A DNA stretch of 64,000 nucleotides from Heterocephalus glaber (lineage: Eukaryota; Chordata; Mammalia; Rodentia; Bathyergidae). The DNA is taken from positions 21,050,365 through 21,114,364 of the forward strand of contig NW_004624732.1 of assembly GCF_000247695.1 (NCBI RefSeq), read 5' to 3'. The position numbers were made by a program, and so were the translations under genes. The notes beneath the pieces are model-generated. The model saw nothing but the letters and a program-made list of their open reading frames with translations. It was not told where the DNA came from and made no database searches. Shown piece by piece: positions 50,021 through 60,831 of this stretch. Every line of letters begins with the position of its first letter. The first letter of the stretch is position 1.

Positions 50021-50529
50021 ATATTCTGAGTAGGTTTTGAAGCTTTAAAATGTAAATTGTTGATATTTTCACATTTTGACTTTATGTGAGGATATAATGT
50101 TAATAGTAATACTTAGTAGCATAATAATAATAGTTAGAATTCATAACAGTTTTGTATCAGGCATTATTTTGTACACACTTTATATATTACTTTGTCACCT
50201 ATTTTTTTTCCAAAGGTCTCTCAGCTTTTATTGTGAGATATGTTCACTATCAGAATGGAAAGAGCCAATATATGCTGTCTCTTACAAGTGAAAAATTATT
50301 TGCATTTGGCTAATTATGGAAGAAATTCCATTTATTAAACTCCCAAAACACTTAAATTCTCAATCATGTTTCCTAAATAGTTGTACATTTTTTATTAATA
50401 TATATTCATTGCACTCATTTAATTGCAACTTTTTCATGCTTACTTTATTTTCTAGCCTTATTAAAATACATACTCTTTTCAGACTGTCTCCAACCAGGTG
50501 GATTATCTGCTATACATGTAAACATTCTT
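50021..50529. other. Unassigned AT-rich sequence
   Basis: Nothing firmly recognised. May be further decayed L1. Confidence 0.3.
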
Positions 50530-50614
50530 CTTTTTTTTTTGGTACCGGGGATCAAACTCAGGACCTTACGCTTTTGAGCCAGGCGGCTGAACCACTGAGC
50601 TAAATCCCCAGCAT
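50530..50614 (-). mobile_element. ID SINE, antisense, with 14-bp TSD
   Basis: 'ggtaccggggatcaaactca', 'ggaccttacgcttttgagcc', 'aggcggctgaaccactgagc', 'taaatccccagc' after a T run. The 14-mer atgtaaacattctt lies at 50516-50529 and 50615-50628, a perfect TSD. Confidence 0.95.
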
Positions 50615-50749
50615 ATGTAAACATTCTTGACATTCTATTCTAGCCTGGTATTTTAAAGGCACTTCAACTTTTTGTTATCATTTAAATGTTTTAAAATTTA
50701 ATATATTGTAAAGCCTCTCTCTATTCTTTACAGCTAAACTAAAATATAC

Positions 50750-51150
50750 TGTCTTAGTTACTTCTGTCATTGCTGAGACAAAATACCAGACACTCAAATT
50801 TAAAGGAGAAAAGGTTTATTTAGCTCAGAGTTGGTAGAGGTTTCAGTCCATAATCTGCTGCCTCCAAAGCAAGGTGACCCTGCAGACGGGTATCATATAG
50901 GAAAAGTAGTTCAAGGTGGGCAGAAGGCAGCAAAGCAACAAGAGGACGACCACGTCTCCTTCTATCCCTTATACCTTATCCAGGCTAGTTAGAGTGGGTA
51001 GCACTCATATCCTTAATTCTGGTGCCCTTGATCCTAGTATTGCACCATGAATCAATCCCAGCATCACGCACTCTAGATCCAGCCACCTCTGAAAAAGTCA
51101 CCTAGGACTGCATGAGGCTTTGGGGGGACATCTAAGCACAAGCTATAACA
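50750..51150 (-). mobile_element. MaLR-type solo LTR, antisense (copy 3 of 3, best preserved)
   Basis: On the minus strand it starts TGTTATAGCTTGTGCTTAGA, followed by TGTCCCCCCAAAGCC, and ends AACTAAGACA, a TG...CA LTR of about 401 bp. An AATAAA signal is present on the minus strand (+ strand tttatt at 50815-50820), placed as expected near the 3' end. No clean 5-bp TSD is left (tatac against ttata). Confidence 0.8.
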
Positions 51151-52075
51151 TTATATACATGGTTCCCTAAATGGAAAAGCACAACAGCCATGATCTTAAA
51201 AGTATTTAAAAACATTCCCAGATTGTTTGACACCTGTGCTACTGAACCTACATATAATGCGTGGGAAATGACATTTAAAGTGCTAGATCAAAGAAATTTG
51301 TTAATTAAAAGTAAGTTCAGACCCAACAAGCACTTTTTCCAAAATATCCATGAAAAGGTATAACAGAAGAATCACACTTCCAAGTGTTCCATTTGCATGT
51401 AAACTATCTTCCTGAATAGATTTCCAGGTTTACAGGAAATGTGGCTTTTCATTTTGCAGTTATTAATATCATTCTTATTAAAAACAGGAACTCCATAAAT
51501 ATTGATTATCTGGTTGTCAAGGAAGGGCATGAGAAAATCACAAGCAATTATTTGTAACTGCTATGAAACTCATTCCACTAACCCAGATAAAGTAACAATG
51601 TAACTTTCTTTATCCATATATTTATCAAAATTTTATTTCTATTTTCAGCTCTTATTGGAACATAGTAGTGGATATTTGTCACAGTTCATCCAGCTTGGTC
51701 TCTTATTTCTTATTCTTTCATTTCTTTGAATTATATTAATCTAGCATGGAGCCATAACAGCATGCATATGAGTCAGAAAACATCTGATGGGAATGTTTTT
51801 AAAATCCATCCCTTCTTCCAGCATTTCAAACTCTTGGACTTCAACTGTACTTTCTTTTGGGCTTGAGAGTCCTACTCTCCTACACAAGTTCTACATAGGC
51901 ATATATTTGTAAAACTAATTCTAGAAATAATGAAGAAAACTGAAAGAAAAAATAATAAAGAGAAATATATGATTGTTTTCATTATTTTAAAAAATAAAAT
52001 ATATAACATAATGAGGGGCACCAGCCTTTTAAATTATATACTAATCATAGAAAACAAAGCTGGGAGAAACATTAT
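51151..52075. other. Unassigned sequence
   Basis: Nothing recognised. Confidence 0.35.
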
Positions 52076-52150
52076 GCAATAACTGGTTACCATTTTATTT
52101 GACTGAAGACAAAGGAACATAAAGTAACTTGTCGATGGCAAAAGTGTAAC
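52076..52150 (-). mobile_element. MIR fragment, antisense
   Basis: 'ccattttatttgactgaaga', 'aaggaacataaagtaacttg', 'tcgatggcaaaagtgtaac' matches antisense MIR 'ccattttacagatgaggaaa...taagtaacttgccc'. Confidence 0.6.
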
Positions 52151-52201
52151 AAAACAAAAAATTACTTATTAGTTATATATGCATATGTACAACTATATAC
52201 A

Positions 52202-52373
52202 CAGTGGTACTTCAATTCAAGAACTTAATTCTTTACATGATTCTGGTCACAAACTGAATTGGTCTTGAATCAAATCAAGTTCAACAGTTAGATTCAGTGT
52301 TGACCTTATGGGGAGATTTGGCTCATGACCAGAATCTTAGAAAGAATTAAGTTCATGAACTGAGGTGCCACTA
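52202..52373. mobile_element. 172-bp MITE with about 49-bp TIRs (pogo/Tigger-like)
   Basis: Left arm CAGTGGTACTTCAATTCAAG... (52202-52250) and the reverse of the right arm TAGTGGCACCTCAGTTCATG... (52325-52373) match at about 40 of 49 positions, including perfect GAACTTAATTCTTT and GATTCTGGTCA blocks. A TA follows on the right (52374-52375) and a CA, possibly a mutated TA, precedes on the left. There is no coding capacity. It needs a transposase in trans. Confidence 0.85.
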
Positions 52374-53689
52374 TATTATTCTATACATATCTGTTAATTA
52401 TTCACTCTAAATAAAATCAGAAATACAAAGATGAATAGTACATGACTTTTTCTTCAAAGAAGGCAAGACATACCAATGTAAATTTATCAAATAATGTAGA
52501 GAAATTAGTTTGGAAAGGAAAACACAGAAGTTAGGGATTAAGAGAACAGGCATTAGTTAAGTAGACCTGAAATTCTAGTTCTGACATTTACTAATTATGT
52601 AATCTAAAATAAAAACACATTTATAATTTATAATCTACATGATTTATTTCATATAAATAAGATCTGTGGAAATGTATTAAAATTACATTTTGTTGTTTAC
52701 AAAGAGGCTAGTTAACAACAAAATATAATTGACGCCAAAACTCCTCAGTCAAAATGGGGCTTCACCTTTTCAGAATTCTATCATACTCCCCAGGCCGAAT
52801 CACAAGTGCAACTGCCACAGACTGCAGGATTAGAAAGATTCTCAAAGGACAAAGATCTGGATCTCCTTTGGAGGTGCTATTTCCCATCCCCAGTGTGCTT
52901 GTATTCCTCTCCAGAAAATTCCATCTCCAAAGCAAGCCTTTTTGACACTGCAGAATCTGCTTTGAAATCCTTTTCTTGGCTGTCATCACACTGATTCACT
53001 TTGCAATAGGTTTCCAGCTACTGAGCACCTGCACCAGGTGGGCTCTGTTGGTGCTCAGGCTGCCAGAGGCTGGATTCTCCAGGGGGGTTAAAGCTGAGTT
53101 GTTGGCCCTACTGGAGAGGCAGTGATTGCTACCAGTGGGGCATGGAGCTCAAACTTGACTTTTGGGGTACAGCTGCTTCTCCTATTCCAAACTTTTCCTG
53201 TTTCTTTCAAACATCAAGAGGTGGTCTGGAGACAAGTTGACAAAGATTGTCATTCTCTCTTGGTCTTTGGGCTTATTGGCATGTGCAAATCCTGTATTGA
53301 TCTCAGTACTCCTCAGGCAGCTGCTGCTGGGCACTCTGAAGTCACTGTGCATGTCTTGCCCTGACTTACAGCTCTGTAGCCTTGCCATTTTATAGTCCTG
53401 ATGACAGTAAATTTTATAAAACTGACCTCCTCCAAATGGGTTCAAGAAGCAAACGTGATTCCTCCCACTTCTGAGAGTGAATTGATGTTTGTAAGTAGTG
53501 TACCCAGATGCACTATTGGTGCAAGGTCATCATTTTGCAGAAATTGGCATACTTAGAGCCAACCAACATGCACTTGTACCTTAGAATTCATTGTGTCCTG
53601 AGAATTCATCTTCCCTCTTATTCTGGCTGAAGTGATTGTTTTTCATTTCAGTTGGAAGGAAGGCATTAATCCAAAGGAAGAGTGCTAAG
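52374..53689. other. Unassigned; 52740-53500 is a GC-richer island
   Basis: Several overlapping open frames on both strands (52754-52994, 53122-53445) reflect low stop density, not a visible gene. No domain, splice site pair or repeat family could be assigned. Confidence 0.35.
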
Positions 53690-54255
53690 TCAGAGGGATT
53701 TTTCTCTCAACCTTTCAAATATTTCACTCTATTCTCTTCTTGTTTCATTTGATTCAAAATAGATGAATTCCAGGTTTTGCTTGTCTATGTGTATTTGACT
53801 TCTTTCAACACTTTTTTATCTTTGATTTTCAGCAGTTTAAATATGATATTGCCAGGACTGCTATTTTTGCTGCTTGTTGCTTTATTTTCTGCTTGATGTT
53901 CTCTAAGCTTCTTGGGGTTTCTTTTGCTGTCTATTATTGATTTTAGGAAATTCTCAATAATTATTGCCTCAAATATTTCTTCTTTCTCTTTCAAATTTTG
54001 CTTCTCCTGGTGATCCCATTATGTATACGATACATCGTTTCTAGCTATCCCACAGTTCTTGTGTATTCTTTTTTTTTTTTTTTTCAGTTGTAGAAGTGTT
54101 TTGTTTTTTTTTCAGGAAAATATCCTCAAGCTCAGATACCCTTTAGCTGTGTCCACTCTACTAATAAGCTTATCAAAGACCTTCTTAATTTCTACTACAA
54201 CACTTTCAATCTCTCATATTTTTCTCCTTAGAATTCCTATCTCTCTGCTTATAAA
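53690..54255 (-). pseudogene. Old LINE-1 ORF1 remnant, antisense
   Basis: On the minus strand (53994-53785) the translation has KEEIFEAIIIENFLKSI and GNIIFKLLKIKDKK, matching the L1M ORF1 RRM/C-terminal region ('EIFEAIMTENFPK', 'HI.IKLLK.KDKEK'), preceded by 'gggatcaccaggagaagc'. L1 text continues after the mariner insertion at 54722-55015. Confidence 0.8.
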
Positions 54256-54722
54256 GTGTAAAAAAAACTACAATGAACATTTAAATTGTAAAATTTTATT
54301 ACAGTAAAAGCATACCACCACAATTCCCTTTATAATATCCTCTGATGCTTTGAACACACTGATATAAAGAGTTTACCTATCATAATCATTTTGACTTTGA
54401 GGAAGAGACAGATGTTACATGGTACCAGAGATAGTGAATAAGGTGGATGAGGATACACTGTAATGTTGTTGTTTAACAGAAATTCCTGAAAAATATTTTG
54501 AAGCAATTTCTGACATTAAGGTTGCCACAATAACTCAACTAGAGACACCCACAAAAGAGGATTTCCAATACTGCCTCAGAAAGTGACATGAATGCTAGGA
54601 TAAGAGTGTTTGAAGCATGGAGGAGTATGTTGAGGGAATTAATAGCAAAGTGTCTTTTACTGTAATATTTATAATTTTTAACTTAAATACTCATTTTTAT
54701 TTTTTATCATATCTCATAAATT
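54256..54722 (+). mobile_element. Mariner-like transposon remnant inserted in L1
   Basis: At about 54517-54720 the + strand translation, with stops, reads DIKVATITQLETPTKEDFQY, CLRK, then W(D)K..and EEYVEGINSKVSF. This resembles the C-terminal end of mariner transposases ('DI...L..IPKEDFQ.CF..W..RW.KC', 'GEYFEGD'). Catalytic residues are absent, TIRs could not be located, and antisense L1 resumes immediately on both sides, so the element is an insertion of roughly 465 bp. Confidence 0.5.
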
Positions 54723-55015
54723 TTATTCATTTATTCTTGGATGTTGTCAATTTTTTCATTAGAGTGCTTAGTGCTTTTACCATAGTTATTTTAAATACAG
54801 AGTGTGATAATTCCTACGTGACTCTTAGATCTGAGTCTGGTTCCGATGCTTGCTCTGTCTCTTCAAACTGTCTTTTCTTCTTTTAGTATACCTTTAGTTT
54901 CCTCCTGAAAGCTGAATGTATGCACTGGGTCAAAAGAATACTGTTAGATGTGTCTTTAGTAATATAGTGAGGAGTGTGGACAAGATTCAGTCTTTTGCCT
55001 AGTCTATGACCCTTG
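54722..55015 (-). mobile_element. Old LINE-1 5' region, antisense (continuation of 53690-54255)
   Basis: 'ttttttcattagagtgctta', 'ccatagttattttaaataca', 'tctgagtctggttccgatgc', 'ttgctctgtctcttcaaact' is the antisense 5' UTR/ORF1-start text of L1M/HAL1-type elements and follows on from the piece before the mariner. Confidence 0.75.
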
Positions 55016-55025
55016 GCTGTTAAAT

Positions 55026-55027
55026 TT

Positions 55028-55081
<54 letters not shown>

Positions 55082-55158
55082 TTCCTTCCTTCCTTCCTTC
55101 CCTTCCCTTGCTTCCTTCCTTCCTTCCTTCCTTATCTCTCTCTCTCTCTCTCCCCCCC
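55026..55158. repeat. Compound (TTTC)n(TTCC)n(TC)n microsatellite
   Basis: Uninterrupted CTTT units to about 55078, then CTTC units to about 55132, then (CT)n and a C run. It is strongly strand-asymmetric, and the minus-strand open frame across it (repeated KERKKERK and EGRKEGRK) is an artefact of the repeat. Confidence 0.97.
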
Positions 55159-56699
55159 CTTCCTTTGTTCTTTTCTGAAGTCCTAGGCAAGTCAGTAAGG
55201 CTGGAGGAGCTGGAGTTGGATATTTTCCTTCTGTATATTCAAAATGTAGAGCATGTTCCATTTGAGAATTCCTTTCCTACCAGACTGCAGTAGACTCTGA
55301 CAACATCCCAGGTACTAAGCACAAATGACATTTTTTCTCTTGAATACTGTCTTGTTAAGAAAAACAGAATATTCTGTGCTGTTTCAAATGGTCATTTCTC
55401 CCATCCATTCTCTGATCTTCACTGGAGAACTTAGTAGAGCAGAGGAGCTAAAACTCACAAACATGCCCCCAAAACAGAGATGTCCGTACTAAGCCTCCAG
55501 GAATTTGTTAAATACACTTAAGCTTTTTCTACCCTAGTGCTACCTCAAAAGTCAGATTCTACCTTAATATCTGACATCTTTGACCCTCATTTTCAAGATA
55601 CCCAGCAATGCTTTGTTCCCTTGAGAGTGCTTGCATAAAATGTTCCCATGTTTTGGTATGAAGTGTTCAGGTCAGTTTGCTTCATGTATAGGTTCCCTGG
55701 ATGGAGACTGCAAGATGCTGACTGGGTGATGAGAAGAGGTCACAGAGCAGCTCCAGTGGGTCAGCTGCATGTTAGCTCTGAAGTGACAGGGGCACAGCAT
55801 GCTCAGAACCTAACCTGGAGAGACCAGGCTGTGGGTGCTCGCTGGGGAGCAGGATGCGGTGATACGGGAAACAGAAAGAGAAACCATGACAGTGTTTGAC
55901 AGAGTTCAGGAAGCTGGTGGGCCTGGAATGCTGAGGAATTTGGGTCTGTGAGGCAATGGCAAGGTAGTAAAATTTAGTGTCTGCTCAGCACCACGTGTTA
56001 GCTCGCAAGACAGAATGAGAACTTCTATTTTCCAATTCTCAAATCAAGACTCCTGCACAAGTCTATATTTCCTCAAAAATTGCTGAATTTAGCTTTGATC
56101 TCATTCTGAATGGCAGCAGGACTTCCTAAGGAAATCCTTAGGAAAAGGAAACCACTTTTCAAAATGGGTATTTTCAGTTCCCATCACCATGTTGGGTTGA
56201 ATGTAAAAGCTTAACTTTGCCAGTATGCTGGGCTACTTATCAGTGAGGTAAGATGCAGAAGATTTCAGACACAAAATAGATGCAGGCACACCCTTGCCTT
56301 CATAGGAAATTGGGCCACATGCATGGTAGCTAGTAGGGCATGGCTGGTGGAAGAAACTAGAATCAAGTCCTGGAGTGAATGGTATTTAGAATAAGAAAAA
56401 TTATATTCAGGAATCAATCCCATCTACACTATTTGTTTGTCAGTTTCAAAAACATGTACAGAAACAAACCAGTACATACCCAACAGAGCAAAACAAAAGC
56501 ATAAAAGTGCTCTCTTCCTGTGTCTACATAATGTGAATAATGAAATGATATTTACCCTTATTTTCCCTGCGTCTATTATAAATAATGACTTCAAACCTGA
56601 ATAAATAAAAATAGCATTTGTTTTTCAGCTAGCTGCAAACATTGAGTGTAAATGCCTTCCCAATAATCTAATTTCACATCAACATATGTCACAGACATA
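55159..56699. other. Unassigned, repeat-poor sequence
   Basis: The + strand frame 55648-55899 (83 codons) lies in a GC-richer piece (55640-55950) with no recognised domain. 56540-56680 looks like conserved noncoding sequence by motif density. No gene is called. Confidence 0.35.
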
Positions 56700-56800
56700 T
56701 GGCCTCAAGGGCAGGGGATCCCTGCTGCTGGTTCTTTGTGTGGCACGGTTCTGGGTACCTACAAAGTACTCAGCAAATATATTCAGTCTAAAATAAAGTG
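56700..56800 (+). mobile_element. L2/MIR-type 3' end
   Basis: 'gtggcacggttctgggtacc', 'tacaaagtactcagcaaata' matches 'tgcctggcacatagtaggtgctcaataaat', the shared L2/MIR 3' tail. Confidence 0.45.
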
Positions 56801-57535
56801 GACTTGAATTAAAATAGAAAAATGGCAGCCTTTTGATAATCTAGTTAATGAGAACAAATGGAGTTATTTCTTACAGATATGTGTGTCAGTATTGCCAGAT
56901 AGAAGGAAAAGAGAAAAGTCCTAGCAGAGGTAATTTAACAAGTCAAAACATATTCATTTATTAAAAGTCATTGGTCTTGTTCTTCCAAAAAGTTCCAGAT
57001 GCTGAATTTGAAAATTTTTAAGCATGGACTATTTGAAATAGCACTGAAATGGTTGGGAAAAGAAAGTTAGGAAGAGTAAAATCAATGATACTTAAAAAAA
57101 TTTGGGAAGAGCAGGCTACAGTAACTTTTTTAAATTAACTTTACACTATCACCTTTAACACAGATAGAAAATTGTATGAACATATACATAACTCAGTAAA
57201 CCACTCTAAAGTTAACAGCTACTTTATATAGCTGCTTCATTGAAGGAGAGAGTAACCTCAGCAGTGCCATACCCCTCGAGTGTCCCTTCAGGATCCCAAC
57301 TCTCACCTTCCCTGAAAGGCGACCTTATTCCACCCTCAAAAGAAACTTCTTTGCTTTTTCCTACAGGTTTACCATCCTATGAACTGGATTAAAAGGTTTT
57401 CATTTTGCATGCTCTTGAGTTTCACATAAAATGAATCATATTGCTTTTATATTTACATATTTTTAAATCAGTAATAACATTTAAAAATATCACTATGGAC
57501 CCTGGATATTTTATTGTATTAAAAATAATATATTC
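56801..57535. other. Unassigned sequence
   Basis: Nothing recognised. Confidence 0.35.
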
Positions 57536-57621
57536 AGGCTATATCTTAATGATAGAGTATTTTTCTCTCATTCACAGGCCTTTGGTTCAATCATTAGTGC
57601 CAGATAGATAGATAGATAGAT
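57536..57621 (+). mobile_element. Diverged ID SINE with (GATA)n tail
   Basis: 'ggctatatcttaatgataga', 'gtatttttctctcattcaca', 'ggcctttggttcaatcatta', 'gtgcca' is a decayed ID body. Its tail has become (GATA)n at 57603-57621. Confidence 0.65.
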
Positions 57622-58538
57622 GAAAACATACAGACATATACATTCATATATATGAATATATAAATGTATAGATATCTATAGATAGATACATTACATTTAT
57701 TCACTGAGTAGGTTTAAAAATAACAACCAAACCACTAACCATAAGCATCCATTATGAATATATAATGAAATGGCCTACGTGAAGAAAACAAGACTCTTAG
57801 AATGAATAAATGGCTAATTCCTGATGAGAGTAAGGAATATGTTAAGTAAACCTGGAATGACTTGTTACATCTGGAAATTGCAGTACTATCAGACATTATG
57901 GAAAGGGAGAGGGAATGCAGGCCTTGAAGATGAGGAGGGGGTTAATATCATAACTGAACTTTAAAAGTGATGCATGACAGATCCATGTATGGGTGGATGC
58001 GCATTTATAAGGCAGGAAGGATGACTCTGCCTTTTGAAATTTATGTATGCAGGTTTCAATACTGAGTTTAAACTTTACCTATTACAGTGATCTTGTCCTG
58101 ACTGGAAAACTGTTGATCCAGTAGATTGACATGAATTCTATGAGAGCTTGAGACCATGTTGAATATTCATTACCCAAAATGATTAGAACCAGACCAGAAA
58201 TGATTCAAATTTAGACTTGTTAGGATTTTGGATTACACATATATGTAATGAGATACTGGGGAATACTGAGCATAGGACCCAAATCTAAATGCAAAATACA
58301 TTTAAATTTCATATGCATCTTATACATATATGCCAGAGGCAAATTTATACAATATTTTAATGTGCTGGGGTTGTGACTGAAATCCTTCATAGGAGGTAAG
58401 GTGTGGAGTTTTTCTCTTGTGGCTTCATAAGTGATCAAAGAGTTTCAGATTTTGGAGCATTTTAGGTTTTAAATTTTCAAAAAGTGATGCTCAAAGTTCA
58501 TATGAAAAGAGAAAAATCACTTTAAAGATATAAAATGT
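57622..58538. other. Unassigned sequence
   Basis: Nothing recognised. Confidence 0.35.
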
Positions 58539-58626
58539 TGGGCCAGGGATTTAGCTCAGTGGTTCTGCCACCTGCCCCGCAAGCACAAGGACCTGAGTTC
58601 GATCCCCAATACCAAAAAAAAAAAAA
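58539..58626 (+). mobile_element. ID SINE with 15-bp TSD
   Basis: 'gggccagggatttagctcag', 'tggttctgccacctgccccg', 'caagcacaaggacctgagtt', 'cgatccccaatacc' and an A tail. The 15-mer aaagatataaaatgt is present at 58524-58538 and 58627-58641. Confidence 0.95.
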
Positions 58627-58641
58627 AAAGATATAAAATGT

Positions 58642-58989
58642 CAACATAATGCATAGGCCTGTTTAATGAAGAATGCCTTGGTAATTAGTTATTCTGTATC
58701 ACCAAGAAAATTAATTCTTTTGTATCCCATGATATACTTTTTCCTGGTAAAATTTTTAATAGTTCTATATCATCCATAAGATATAAATCACCTCTAATTT
58801 TCTGGTGACTTCATACCTCTCTTAGCTTATCTTTTTTTCAGTCTTTTCCTTCAGTTGCCAGCAACTTTAAAGCACTTTGTTAGTTGCCAAAGAACTCTGG
58901 GCAATTTCCCTTTTTGATGGCTTTGCTGACTGTGGTAACTATTGCCCTTTTCCCGTGACTTTTTCCCTGGTTGGCTACTCCCAGTGTGT
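58642..58989. other. Unassigned sequence
   Basis: T-rich, nothing recognised. Confidence 0.3.
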
Positions 58990-59135
58990 CTGTTATAACC
59001 CAGACTACTGTCTGCCATTGACTTTGCCTGGCCCTTCAGGCTCTACCATTTGATATCAGAGATGGTGTTGGTACCTCCAAGGCCTAGCACAGTGCCTGGG
59101 GTAGACCAAGGTATAGCAAAGATTTACTTATTACA
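58990..59135 (+). mobile_element. L2-type 3' end
   Basis: 'ccaaggcctagcacagtgcc', 'tggggtagaccaaggtatag', 'caaagatttact' parallels the L2 3' end 'cctagcacagtgcctggcacatagtaggtgctcaataaat'. Confidence 0.55.
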
Positions 59136-60370
59136 TTTTATAGTCAATAGTACACAGTTTTTAATTTTTTAAGTATTTTCAGAACAAGAAGTACTTTGGA
59201 TTTTCAGTAACATTTGTTTAACTCTAAGAGACATTTACTTAAAATCTTTCTGTATGCACATCCAAAATTATACATGGATTCCATGCATCTGTATATCTAA
59301 ATCTAATTCAGTTTTTATGTAATGACCATATCTAGAAATGCCCAGGGTCTCTGATTAAAACAAAAACATTATTTATAAGAGAAGAATGAACATCTACATT
59401 AGAACTAAGTGAATATTCATTTTATATATGATATAATAGTGTTTTGATGTGAGTCTAGGGTGAGTTTTTAGCCAGAAGACATACATCTATACACATCCAT
59501 TTAGACAACCACCAGAAAAACATCTTACAAAAAATTGTTCTGTACAGCACAAATGAAGCAATTGACTTAAAAATGTCTCTGAAAATGGAGGAAATATACC
59601 CATATTTTTGGGAGTCCTGAAGACATACTTTGTAATGTTTTTTTCCTTTGCTCTTAATTTCATACCTTTTAGAGCCCAGTGGGAAATTTCACTTAAATTG
59701 CCTTTTTTCTCCTTTCCAGTAGAATTTATTATAATTGATTTTATTGAAATTTATCTTACCTCCTAAAGTGCCAACATATTGACTAAGTGTATCAATCAAA
59801 ATTTTATTGTACTATATTCTAACATTTAAAAATAATTGATTAGGCAATAAAAATAAAAATGGCCATTAATTATGTTGAGGAAAGGTTTACTTTCACTTCA
59901 ACTTGATCTGTTTTTCTTCTCCAAATGCTTTGAAATTGCTGAGGACTATTTGATGATACTAATGGTAAATGTGATGAAATAACTTCAGGGGATGAAAAAT
60001 GACAAACTTAACTGAATTTATATTAGAGCATTTTTCTCCTTTTCAGAGTGAAACAAAAAAATAACATATAAACCATTAAGATATAACCAGATACATTGTG
60101 TTCTTCAACTGAAATAAATACTGTACTTTGATGATGTCATCACCAATATTTCATTGTGGTCTTAGGGAAAATGCTTTATACAAATTACTTGACTATATTC
60201 AAATGATATTCATTACAATATTATATATATTTTGAAAGATATAAACCATGTCATATTATTTTCTATGTCAATTTTTATATTGTATATGTATTTTCCACAC
60301 ACATCTTTTCATGACTGGTTTGTTACATTTCTATTTGCAGGACACAAGAGTGTATAAAAATGATTTTCGT
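59136..60370. other. Unassigned AT-rich sequence preceding the L1
   Basis: No repeat or gene recognised. The last 40 bases may be a degenerate first L1 monomer. Confidence 0.35.
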
Positions 60371-60672
60371 CAGCTCCAGGCATAGAGGAGGCCTCTGGGT
60401 AGGCATGCCCCATCTCTAAGCCCAGAGGGAACTTCCGGGTCAGCGCACCATGACTGCCAGGCAAGAGGAGGTTTCCAGGTACACATGCCATGGCACCCAG
60501 CACAGAGGAAGCCTGCAGGTCGGTGTGCCACAGGTCCCGGGAAGGAGGGGGCTTCCAGTTGGGCTCGCTGTGGCTCCCAGCATAGAGGAGGCTTCCAGGT
60601 GGGCATGCTGCAGCTCCCAGCATAGAGGAGGTTTCTGAGTAGGTGTGCCACAGCTCCCAGCACAGAGGTGAG
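60371..60672 (+). repeat. LINE-1 5' UTR: 40-bp tandem monomer array
   Basis: Unit starts fall at 60381, 60421, 60461, 60501, 60541, 60581, 60621 and 60661 (partial), exactly 40 bases apart with no indel. The consensus opens CATAGAGGAGGCTTCCAGGT and closes CAGCTCCCAG. The array is GC-rich in an AT-rich setting and lies about 160 bp upstream of ORF1, the place of promoter monomers in some rodent L1s. The long minus-strand open frames here (60309-60731 and others) are products of the repeat. Confidence 0.93.
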
Positions 60673-60831
60673 CCACACGGGTGCCAGGAACACACCACAC
60701 CCCTCAACCCGGTGACAAAATGAGAAGACATGTAAACAAGCCTCAGAACAAGACTTCCAGATTACCTATAGCAACCCCAAAGGTAAACTAGATGGTTTGA
60801 TACTCAACCACTGGGACTCCCTGAACTAGCA

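Noticed and set aside
55004..55261. Minus-strand frame encoding repeated Lys/Glu/Arg units
   Set aside because: It is a direct translation of the (TTTC)n/(TTCC)n microsatellite.
60309..60731. 140-codon minus-strand open frame, with 107- and 86-codon frames in the other phases
   Set aside because: They lie over the 40-bp tandem array. Because 40 is not a multiple of 3, each frame cycles through the same repeat in three phases, giving long open frames in all minus phases with no independent evidence.
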